Source: DATFYM01 sp035315065
GTDB taxonomy: Bacteria > Acidobacteriota > Terriglobia > UBA7540
Assembly (NCBI GenBank): GCA_035315065.1
Contig: DATFYM010000067.1
Span: 30,498-94,497, forward strand
DNA length: 64,000 nt
Direction of reading: 5' to 3'
Shown here in pieces: positions 25,579-32,496 of the stretch (its first letter is position 1; the number at the start of each line of letters is the position of its first letter). A model generated the notes under the pieces. It worked only from the letters and a program-made list of their open reading frames with translations, did no database searches and was not told where the DNA came from. The position numbers and the translations under genes are program-made.

Positions 25579-25584
25579 TATAAT
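25579..25584 (+). promoter_or_regulatory. -10 box ahead of the DUF433/DUF5615 pair
   Basis: TATAAT within GGGTTATAATAAAGAC, 19 bp before the ATG at 25603; no good -35 box. The implied leader is very short. Confidence 0.4.
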
Positions 25585-25602
25585 AAAGACGAAGGGTTGC
25601 GG

Positions 25603-25920
25603 ATGGGAAATCAGTACGTCGAACAGCGCGAGAGCGGGTATTACATTTCCGGGACCCGAGTTTCGCTCGATTCGGTCGTGTATGCCTTTCTGCGCGGCGA
25701 GTCCCCGGAGGGCATCGTCGAATCATTTCCGGCACTCAGTTTGGAGCAAGCGTACGGCGCCATCGCTTTTTACCTGGCGCACCAGCAAACAGTTGACGCG
25801 TACCTTCAGAAGGGGCGGGCGGACTTCGAGCGGATGCGCGAAGAGGCTCACCGCAAACACCCGGCCCTGTACGCCAAGCTGGAAGCGGCGCGCCGTTCCG
25901 TGTCGAGTTCCCGCACATGA
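25603..25920 (+). CDS. DUF433 antitoxin-like protein
   Basis: 105 aa from ATG at 25603 (AAGGG upstream). DUF433 proteins are small winged-helix-like proteins, often antitoxins. Motifs: GYYISGTRVSLDSVVYAFLR, GESPEGIVESFPALSLEQAY and GAIAFYLAHQQTVDAYL are classic. The stop overlaps the next start by 4 bp, as in toxin-antitoxin operons. Confidence 0.85.
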   Translation: MGNQYVEQRESGYYISGTRVSLDSVVYAFLRGESPEGIVESFPALSLEQAYGAIAFYLAHQQTVDAYLQKGRADFERMREEAHRKHPALYAKLEAARRSVSSSRT

Positions 25921-26267
25921 AACCGCGCTTCCTGGCCGACGCGGACTTCAACCAGAAGATCATTCTCGGCCTTCTCCGGCGAGAACCCGTCATCGACTTT
26001 CAAACAGCGTCTCAAGGTGACGTCCTCGGCCGGCCCGACGCCGAGGTTCTGACGATCGCCGCCCGTAAAAATCGAATTCTGATATCCCACGACCGCGGAA
26101 CTATGCCGGCACACTTCACCCGATTCACTGCAACACAATCAAGCCCCGGACTGATTGTCGTTTCGCAAGAGATCGACATTGGGACAGCAATCGAAGACCT
26201 GCTGCTCATTTGGGCTGCGTCGACTCTTGAGGAATGGCGAGACAAAGTCGGCTTTGTGCCACTGTGA
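25917..26267 (+). CDS. DUF5615 PIN-like protein, likely toxin of the pair
   Basis: 116 aa. DUF5615 has a PIN/Mut7-C-like fold with acidic residues in FLADADFNQKI (D8, D10), DAEVLTIAARKNRILISHD and RGT. The pairing with DUF433 is one of the commonest family associations and is taken to be a VapBC-like ribonuclease and antitoxin module. Activity has been shown for few members, so the toxin label is a family-based inference. Confidence 0.82.
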   Translation: MKPRFLADADFNQKIILGLLRREPVIDFQTASQGDVLGRPDAEVLTIAARKNRILISHDRGTMPAHFTRFTATQSSPGLIVVSQEIDIGTAIEDLLLIWAASTLEEWRDKVGFVPL

Positions 26268-26321
26268 AAACTCTATAGATTCGATTCGAGGGAGGCTATA
26301 AATGGGAAGGCAGGCTGTTCA

Positions 26322-27002
26322 ATGTCGGCACAGACCCCAAGTTGGAAGCTGGCACTCCGGGCCATCTTCCGCGCGCTCACTTTCCTGCTGCCATTTGCTT
26401 TCGCGGGCCGCCTGGATTGGTGGCGCGGCTGGCTTTTCGTCGGCTCATTGCTGCTAATCGCCGGGGTGAGCTTCGCCGTATTGAGGCGCAAGAACCCGGA
26501 CCTGATGCGCCGGCGGCTGGAGTTCCAACCGGGCGTCAAGCGATTCGATAGATTCGTGCTCGCCGCGACGATTGTCGGCTTCCTCAGCTTTTACGCGGTG
26601 GCCGGCCTCGACGCCCGCTACGGGTGGTCACAATTAAGCGCGGCCTGGGTATGGCCTGGCATCGCGCTGGAGCTCCTGGGATTCGTACCCATTTTCCTGG
26701 CGATCGCCGAGAATCCCTTCCTCGAAAGGCAGGTCCGCGTTCAGACCGAGCTTGGCCATCACGTCATCACCACGGGACCGTATCGCGTGGTGCGTCACCC
26801 CATGTATTCCGGGCTGATGCTGTTGCTGCCGGGGTGCGCGCTGGTTCTCGGCTCGGCATGGGGTTTTGCGCCGATCACGATGCTGATGGCCACCTTCATT
26901 GTCCGTACGGTGCTGGAAGACGGCGCCCTGCGCCGCGAATTGCCGGGCTACAAGGAGTACTGCACCCGGACACGCTACCGACTGGTTCCGGGCGTGTGGT
27001 AA
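26322..27002 (+). CDS. Isoprenylcysteine carboxyl methyltransferase-like membrane protein
   Basis: 226 aa integral membrane protein with about five helices. C-terminal signature of the ICMT/PEMT family: HHVITTGPYRVVRHPMYSGL, then E in RTVLEDGALRRELPGYKEYC and RTRYRLVPGVW. In bacteria the natural substrate of these SAM-dependent enzymes is mostly unknown; lipids or small thiols are possible. It follows the toxin-antitoxin pair by 54 bp but has its own context. Confidence 0.85.
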   Translation: MSAQTPSWKLALRAIFRALTFLLPFAFAGRLDWWRGWLFVGSLLLIAGVSFAVLRRKNPDLMRRRLEFQPGVKRFDRFVLAATIVGFLSFYAVAGLDARYGWSQLSAAWVWPGIALELLGFVPIFLAIAENPFLERQVRVQTELGHHVITTGPYRVVRHPMYSGLMLLLPGCALVLGSAWGFAPITMLMATFIVRTVLEDGALRRELPGYKEYCTRTRYRLVPGVW

Positions 27003-27288
27003 GGCCGGGCGAGCTTCTCTATGACGACATTGGTCACATCCGTGGTGGTCGAGCAGCCGCTGAGGTCGGGTGCGCGCGCGCGGCCTTCCTTCAAACGGCA
27101 CGCACGGCCATTTCCAGCGCCGGCGCCGTCACATGCGCGAACGCCCCAGCAAGCCGCCATGGTTTCGAAGGGGAAAGCCCCGGATCGGAACCACGTCTGC
27201 CTTACCCTTGCTTTTTCGATCCCAGCTTGACACTCCTGTTAACCTTGGGACGGAGCTTGCGCCGGCCCCCCAAGGCCCGAGGAGGATT

Positions 27289-28743
27289 GTGGCTTTCAGT
27301 TGGCTTGATCTGGCTATCGTCGTCGCCTATCTCATCGCCATCACGGCGTTCGGCGCCCACTTTCGCAAGAGCCAGCACACCTTGCGCGACTACTTCCTCG
27401 GCGGGCGGCGGCTTCCCTGGTGGGCCATTGCCTTCTCGGTGGTTTCGGCTGAGACCAGCATTCTCACCATCATCAGTACGCCCGGCATCGCCTATCATTC
27501 CAACCTGGCCTTCCTGCAACTGGTGCTTGGATATCTGGTGGGGCGCGTGGTGGTGAGTTTCCTCCTGATCCCCCGCTATTTCGCGGGCGAATTGTTCACC
27601 GCCTATCAGCTCATTGAGAAGCGCTTCGGACCCCGGCTCAAGGTGTTCACCGCCGGACTCTTTCTCAGCTCGCGCGCCCTGGCGGAGGGCGTGCGCGTCT
27701 TCGCCATCTCCATCGTGATTGGAGTCATCTTCAAAACCGGCGTGCTGCCGTCGGTGCTCATCATCACCGCGCTCACTCTCTTTTACACCTTTGAAGGCGG
27801 CCTGACGGCGGTGATCTGGACCGACGTGATTCAGTTGCTCATCTACCTCACCGGCACGATGGTAGCGCTCTTCGTGGCCCTGCACGGGATTCCCGGCGGG
27901 TGGCAGTCCGTCGTCCAAGTGGCGAGCCAGCACGGAGGCAAATTCACTGTCTTCGACTTCCATTTCAACTGGTGGCAGCCGTACCTCTTCTGGTCCGGCC
28001 TCGTCGGCGGCACCTTCCTCACCATGGCCAGTCACGGCACCGACCAGTTGATTGTGCAGCGGCTTCTCGCGGCGCGCAGCCAGCGCGAGAGCCAGACGGC
28101 GTTGCTGGCCAGCGGCCTGGTGATTCTCTTCCAGTTCAGCCTCTTCCTGGTGGTGGGAGTGGCCCTTTACGCCTTCTATCTGTGGCACACTCCATCGACG
28201 CCGTTCGGCCGTCCTGACCGTATCTTCCCTACCTTTGTCGCCACCGAGTTGCCGCGCGGCCTCGCCGGATTACTGATCGCCGCCATCATTGCCGCGGCCA
28301 TGTCCAATCTGAGCGCGGCCTTCAACTCGCTTGCCTCGAGTTCGGTGGTGGACTTCTACAAGCCTTTTTTCCGTCCCCACGCCGATGAAGCCCATTATCT
28401 GCGGGTCTCACGCGGATTGACGCTCGCGTGGGGAGGCGTGCTGGTGGTGATCGCACTGGCAGCGCAGCACCTCCACGAAAGCGTGCTCGAGTTGGCGCTC
28501 ACTATCGCTTCCGTTCCCTACGGCGCCATGCTGGGGATCTTCCTGCTGGGCGTGCTCACCAGGAAGGTGACGGAGCGAGGCGCTTTGATTGGAGCCGGTC
28601 TGGGCCTGGCGGCCCTGTGCACTGTGGTCGTCGGCAACGCCCTCGATCTGTTCTCGCTCGCCTGGACGTGGTACGTTGCCATAGGCGCGCTGGTTACTTT
28701 TGGTGGCGGGGTTTTAAGTTCTCAGAAGGTGTGGAAGAATTAA
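27289..28743 (+). CDS. Sodium:solute symporter family protein
   Basis: 484 aa from GTG at 27289 with AGGAGGA 2 bp upstream. A longer in-frame reading from 27070 adds an Arg/Pro-rich stretch with no membrane character and is rejected. SSSF transporters use Na+ to bring in sugars, amino acids or other solutes. Signatures: LRDYFLGGRRLPWWAIAFSV, TSILTIISTPGIAY, TAYQLIEKRFGPRLK, and many hydrophobic helices. The final residues (SSQKVWKN) and the stop TAA are provided by the CAGAG repeat at 28717-28890. The closest type is SGLT-like; the solute is unknown. Confidence 0.9.
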   Translation: MAFSWLDLAIVVAYLIAITAFGAHFRKSQHTLRDYFLGGRRLPWWAIAFSVVSAETSILTIISTPGIAYHSNLAFLQLVLGYLVGRVVVSFLLIPRYFAGELFTAYQLIEKRFGPRLKVFTAGLFLSSRALAEGVRVFAISIVIGVIFKTGVLPSVLIITALTLFYTFEGGLTAVIWTDVIQLLIYLTGTMVALFVALHGIPGGWQSVVQVASQHGGKFTVFDFHFNWWQPYLFWSGLVGGTFLTMASHGTDQLIVQRLLAARSQRESQTALLASGLVILFQFSLFLVVGVALYAFYLWHTPSTPFGRPDRIFPTFVATELPRGLAGLLIAAIIAAAMSNLSAAFNSLASSSVVDFYKPFFRPHADEAHYLRVSRGLTLAWGGVLVVIALAAQHLHESVLELALTIASVPYGAMLGIFLLGVLTRKVTERGALIGAGLGLAALCTVVVGNALDLFSLAWTWYVAIGALVTFGGGVLSSQKVWKN

Positions 28744-28890
28744 ACACAGAGGCGCAGAGACACAGAGAAAGAGGGAGAAGATCACATGAGACAGTCGTTT
28801 GTTTCCAGAACGTTTCTCAATTTTTCTCTGTGCCTCTGTGTCTCTGTGTTGGAAGCGCCTTCGTAATTACTTCACACCTTCTTGAGAACT
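28717..28890. repeat. Full CAGAG palindromic repeat that supplies the symporter stop codon
   Basis: Outer arms AGTTCTCAGAAGGTGTGGAA and, at the right end, TTCACACCTTCTTGAGAACT are complementary. Inside are AACACAGAGGCGCAGAGACA on the left and TGCCTCTGTGTCTCTGTGTT on the right. The core holds GTCGTTTGTTTCC. The symporter stop TAA lies in the left arm (GAATTAAACACAG) at 28741-28743. Confidence 0.9.
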
Positions 28891-28903
28891 GAAAAACTTT
28901 CCC

Positions 28904-30295
28904 ATGGCCCAACGCAACGAACTCGTCAAAGGCCTTGGCCTCTACGGCGCCACCTCGGTGGTGGCCGGGACCATGATCGGCACTGCCATTTTCCTGGTGC
29001 CCAGCGACATGTTGCGCGCCGTGGGCACGCCCCTCATGGTGCTCGCGGTGTGGATCTTCGCCGGCATTCTGAGCCTTTTCGGCGCGCTCGGCTACGCGGA
29101 ATTGGGGGCGGCGATTCCCGAAGCGGGCGGCGAGTACGTCTACCTGCATCGCGCCTACGGTCCGCTGCTCGGTTTTCTCTACGGCTGGACCCAGTTCCTG
29201 GTGGCCAAGTCTACTTCCATCGCCACCATCTCCACCGGCTTTCTGCTCTATCTGGCCTACTTCTTCCCGCAGCTTGGCAGCGTGATCTTCCGGCAGACCT
29301 TCACCGTTGCCGGCCATTCCCTGGTCTTCAACCTGACGGGCATCCAGATCGGCGCCGTCGCCATGATTGCGCTGCTCTCGGTGGTCAACACCCTGGGCGT
29401 GCGCAAGAGTGGCGCCGTGCAGACCGCGTTCACCGTCTCCAAGCTCCTGGTGCTGGCGGTGATCATCGTCCTCGGCCTCACGCTGGGTCACGGGTCGTTC
29501 GGGAATTTCCGTGGTCTCCAGGGCGGGACTCCGCACGCCGTCCCGCTAGGCGGGGTCGCCGCCTTCGGGCTTGCCACCGTCTCCGCGCTCTGGGCCTATG
29601 ACGGCTGGAACAACCTGAGCATGGTGGCCGGTGAAGTGGAGAACCCGCAGCGCAATATACCGGTGGCACTGATCTTCGGCTCGCTGCTGGTCGGTGTGGT
29701 CTACCTGCTGGTGAACATCGCCTACTTTTATCTTCTCACCCCGGCCCAGGTTCTCGCCACCAGCACCATTGCCGCCGATGCCACCCGGCGGTTTCTCGGC
29801 CAAGCCGGCGGCGCCTTCGTCGCCATCGGCGTGATGATCTCCACCTTTGCCACTCTGAACGGCTCCATCCTCTCCGGCTCGCGCATTCCTTACGCGCAGG
29901 CGCGCGACGGCCTGTTCCCCAAATCTCTGGCGGCGGTCCAGCCGCGCTTTCACACCCCGGCGGCTTCCATTGCTGCGCAGGCGGTGGTCGCTGGGCTCTT
30001 CGCGCTCACCGGACAATACCGCGGCCTTTACACCAAGGCGATCTTCTCCGAATGGGTGTTCTACGCCCTGGTCACCGCCGGCGTCTTTGTCCTCCGCCGT
30101 CGCGAGCCGGCGCTTCCTCGCCCTTACCGGACCTGGGGATACCCGCTGGTGCCCGCGGCGTTTGTGACCATCGCCGTGCTGTTTCTGGCCAATACTTTCT
30201 TTCAGCAGCGCGCCGACCTGCTGTGGTGCCTCGCCCTCATGGGCAGCGGGATCCCAGCCTACTACCTCTGGAACCTGTGGCGGCGGTCACGGTAG
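28904..30295 (+). CDS. APC-family amino acid permease
   Basis: 463 aa, about 12 membrane helices. The N-terminal signature LGLYGATSVVAGTMIGTAIF contains the helix-1 G-x-G-type substrate site of the APC (LAT-like) group. AAIPEAGGEYVYLHRAYGPL and LWAYDGWNNLSMVAGEVENP are also diagnostic. It probably imports or exchanges amino acids. It follows the symporter on the same strand, separated by a repeat, so co-transcription is uncertain. Confidence 0.92.
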   Translation: MAQRNELVKGLGLYGATSVVAGTMIGTAIFLVPSDMLRAVGTPLMVLAVWIFAGILSLFGALGYAELGAAIPEAGGEYVYLHRAYGPLLGFLYGWTQFLVAKSTSIATISTGFLLYLAYFFPQLGSVIFRQTFTVAGHSLVFNLTGIQIGAVAMIALLSVVNTLGVRKSGAVQTAFTVSKLLVLAVIIVLGLTLGHGSFGNFRGLQGGTPHAVPLGGVAAFGLATVSALWAYDGWNNLSMVAGEVENPQRNIPVALIFGSLLVGVVYLLVNIAYFYLLTPAQVLATSTIAADATRRFLGQAGGAFVAIGVMISTFATLNGSILSGSRIPYAQARDGLFPKSLAAVQPRFHTPAASIAAQAVVAGLFALTGQYRGLYTKAIFSEWVFYALVTAGVFVLRRREPALPRPYRTWGYPLVPAAFVTIAVLFLANTFFQQRADLLWCLALMGSGIPAYYLWNLWRRSR

Positions 30296-30302
30296 GGAGA
30301 CG

Positions 30303-30407
30303 CCTGCGCGAAGCGCCTTGGAGTGCGGCGGCTTGACGCCGCCTTGGCATCCGATCGACGAAGAATGGCGGCGTCAAGCCGCCGCACTCCAAGGCGCTTC
30401 GCGCAGG
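30303..30407. repeat. Perfect 41-bp inverted repeat
   Basis: Arms 30303-30343 and 30367-30407 are exact reverse complements; the loop is 23 nt. Arm begins CCTGCGCGAAGCGCCTTGGA and ends GGCTTGACGCCGCC, itself a small hairpin. Without a T tract it is not a standard terminator, although it follows the permease gene. Confidence 0.92.
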
Positions 30408-30420
30408 TTCATTCGTTCTG

Positions 30421-30472
30421 GCGCCGAGCGTGGCAGGATCGCGCCCAAGCAGCCACAGGAGGTCGCGGAATG
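30421..30472 (-). pseudogene. Fragment of the 3' end of an NB-ARC/TPR gene
   Basis: About 52 bp nearly identical to 36661-36712. On the minus strand it reads RDLLWLLGRDPATLGA, the same peptide as the last part of the split NB-ARC/TPR protein. The 41-bp inverted repeat begins 13 bp away. It is a scar of a lost paralogue. Confidence 0.7.
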
Positions 30473-30572
30473 GCCTATGGCAAAATTCTCCTGGTTGGCA
30501 GATCATGGTCGGTTACAATTTGCGCTGGCGATTCCGATGGCCACGCTACAGCTTTCACGCTAGGTTCGCGCC

Positions 30573-32270
30573 ATGTCCCAGTCTCCAAACCCGGCCGCGC
30601 CGCCGCAGTTGGCGCGGCTGCTTGCGCTGGCCACTGAGTTTCTCAGGGCCGGGCGACCAGCCGATGCGATCGCGCCGTTGCGCGATGCCGCGCGGCTGCA
30701 ACCGTCCAATCCCACCATCCAGCACGATCTCGGCCTCGCCTGCCTCGAGGTCGGCCGCGTACCGGATGCCATCGCGGCATTCGAGCGGGCCGTCGCCAGC
30801 AACCCGCGCTACGCCGATGCCTATTTCCGCCTGGGAATCGCCTTGGAGAAGCTGGGCAATGCCGGCGGGGCAATCGTGGCGTATGGCCGCGCCACTGAGC
30901 TGCTCCCATCCCTGACCGAGGCGTGGTTCCGCGCCGGCGCCCTAGCCTATACACTGGGCGATCGCGACGAGGCGATCATCTATTTCCACCGCGCGGCGGC
31001 GACCGGAGGTAACACCAGCTTCGGCCGCCTTGGCAAGGCGCGGGCGCTGCTGACCGCGGATCACAATCAGGAAGCCGAACGGGTGCTGCGACAGACGCTG
31101 GCGCTCGACCCGAGCAACGCCATGGCGCATGATCTGCTGGGCAATCTGCTCTCGGAGTTCGGCCGTTTCGACGAGGCCCGCGAATGCTTCCAACGTGCGA
31201 TCGCGATCGCGCCGCTGCTGGCGGGAAGCTACTACGATCTGGTCCGGTGTCGCCCCGTCACGAGCGATGACGACGGTCTGCTTCAACGGATGGAAGCCGC
31301 CCTGGCCACGCCGGGGCTGGAAGCGGCCCAACGCCTGCGAATTCAACTCGCGATCGGCAAGGCGGCGGAGGACCTTGGCGACTACGCCTTGGCCATGCAG
31401 CATTTCGACGCCGCCGACGCGGTGCGCCGGGGCTCTCGGTCGTTCGACTCGGCCGCGTTCTCCATCGAGATCGACCGTCTGATTGCCCGCTGCACACCCG
31501 AATTGATCGCGCGGGCGCCCGAACTCGGCAACTGCGATGCGACGCCGGTGCTGATCATCGGCATGCCGCGGTCCGGCACAACTCTCGTCGAGCAGATCGT
31601 CTCCATGCATCCCGAGGTCGGGGCGGGCGACGAGTTGCATTTCTGGAACGAGCGCGGGGCGGCGTGGCACCGCTCCGGCGCGGCCGGGAACGAGACGGCG
31701 TTCCTCGGCAAGGCGGCGGCAGACTATCTCGACGTGCTGCGCGCGACCGCGCCGATGGCGGCGCGAGTGACCGACAAGATGCCGTTCAACTTCCTCTGGG
31801 CCGGGCTGATCCACCTGGCATTCCCGCACGCCCTCATCATCCACTGCCGCCGCGCTGCAGTCGACACGGCGCTGTCGATCCATCAAACTCATTTCCATCC
31901 GAGCCTGGCGTTTCCGACCGGAGGCGCCGATCTGGTGGCGTATTTCCGCAGCTACCAGCGGCTCATCGACCATTGGCGGAGCGTGCTGCCGGCGGATCGC
32001 TTCATCGAGGTCGATTACGAGGACCTGACACGCGCGCCCGAACCAGTCATCCGGCGGATCATCGCGGCCTGCGGCCTGGCGTGGCACGACGCGTGCCTGC
32101 GCCCCGAATGCAATCCGCGGGCTGTGAAGACCCCCAGCAAGTGGCAGGCCCGGCAGCCGATCTATCGCACCTCCGTCGCGCGCTGGCGACGCTACGAACC
32201 CTGGCTGGGGCCCCTGCGCGCGCTCGTCGACGACGGGTCGGAACTGGACGCGGGCATCGCCCGATCGTGA
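30573..32270 (+). CDS. TPR-repeat sulfotransferase
   Basis: 565 aa. Residues 1-~250 are tetratricopeptide repeats (IQHDLGLACLEVGRVPDAIA, YADAYFRLGIALEKLGNAGG, NAMAHDLLGNLLSEFGRFDE). The C-terminal half is a PAPS-dependent sulfotransferase: the 5'-phosphosulfate loop GMPRSGTT at residues 330-337, and the 3'-phosphate region ALIIHCRRAAVDTALSIHQT. The family transfers sulfate to protein, glycan or small molecules; TPR fusions are widespread in Proteobacteria and their acceptors are mostly unknown. It precedes the phosphoesterase fusion on the same strand. Confidence 0.9.
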   Translation: MSQSPNPAAPPQLARLLALATEFLRAGRPADAIAPLRDAARLQPSNPTIQHDLGLACLEVGRVPDAIAAFERAVASNPRYADAYFRLGIALEKLGNAGGAIVAYGRATELLPSLTEAWFRAGALAYTLGDRDEAIIYFHRAAATGGNTSFGRLGKARALLTADHNQEAERVLRQTLALDPSNAMAHDLLGNLLSEFGRFDEARECFQRAIAIAPLLAGSYYDLVRCRPVTSDDDGLLQRMEAALATPGLEAAQRLRIQLAIGKAAEDLGDYALAMQHFDAADAVRRGSRSFDSAAFSIEIDRLIARCTPELIARAPELGNCDATPVLIIGMPRSGTTLVEQIVSMHPEVGAGDELHFWNERGAAWHRSGAAGNETAFLGKAAADYLDVLRATAPMAARVTDKMPFNFLWAGLIHLAFPHALIIHCRRAAVDTALSIHQTHFHPSLAFPTGGADLVAYFRSYQRLIDHWRSVLPADRFIEVDYEDLTRAPEPVIRRIIAACGLAWHDACLRPECNPRAVKTPSKWQARQPIYRTSVARWRRYEPWLGPLRALVDDGSELDAGIARS

Positions 32271-32390
32271 TTGGACTGAAGCAGCCCACCTCACTTGAAA
32301 AGCACGAAGACAACGTCCACGAAACAGACTCTGCCTAACGTGGAGTTGCACACGTCACAATTAACGGGAATTTCATCCGATCGTCAAAAA

Positions 32391-32413
32391 ACTGTCATTG
32401 TTCGTTTGTTAAA
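32391..32413 (+). promoter_or_regulatory. Possible Pho-box half-site
   Basis: CTGTCAT followed by TGTTCGTTTGTTAAAA. CTGTCAT is the core half of the PhoB box, but the second half is poor. It would suit a phosphatase-type gene downstream (ATG at 32497). Weak. Confidence 0.25.
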
Positions 32414-32496
32414 ATTCCAGACCGCGATGTGCAGGGGGCTGGTTGTATTTCCACCCCGACCTCGCACGGCCTATCCCAAAATCCAAGGAGGAAAAC

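Noticed and set aside
27070..27288. N-terminal extension of the symporter frame
   Set aside because: Arg/Pro-rich, no membrane character; the GTG at 27289 has a strong ribosome site and fits the family start.
30303..30407. Reading the 41-bp inverted repeat as the permease terminator
   Set aside because: Very long stem with a 23-nt loop and no T tract; it behaves like a dispersed palindrome rather than an intrinsic terminator.
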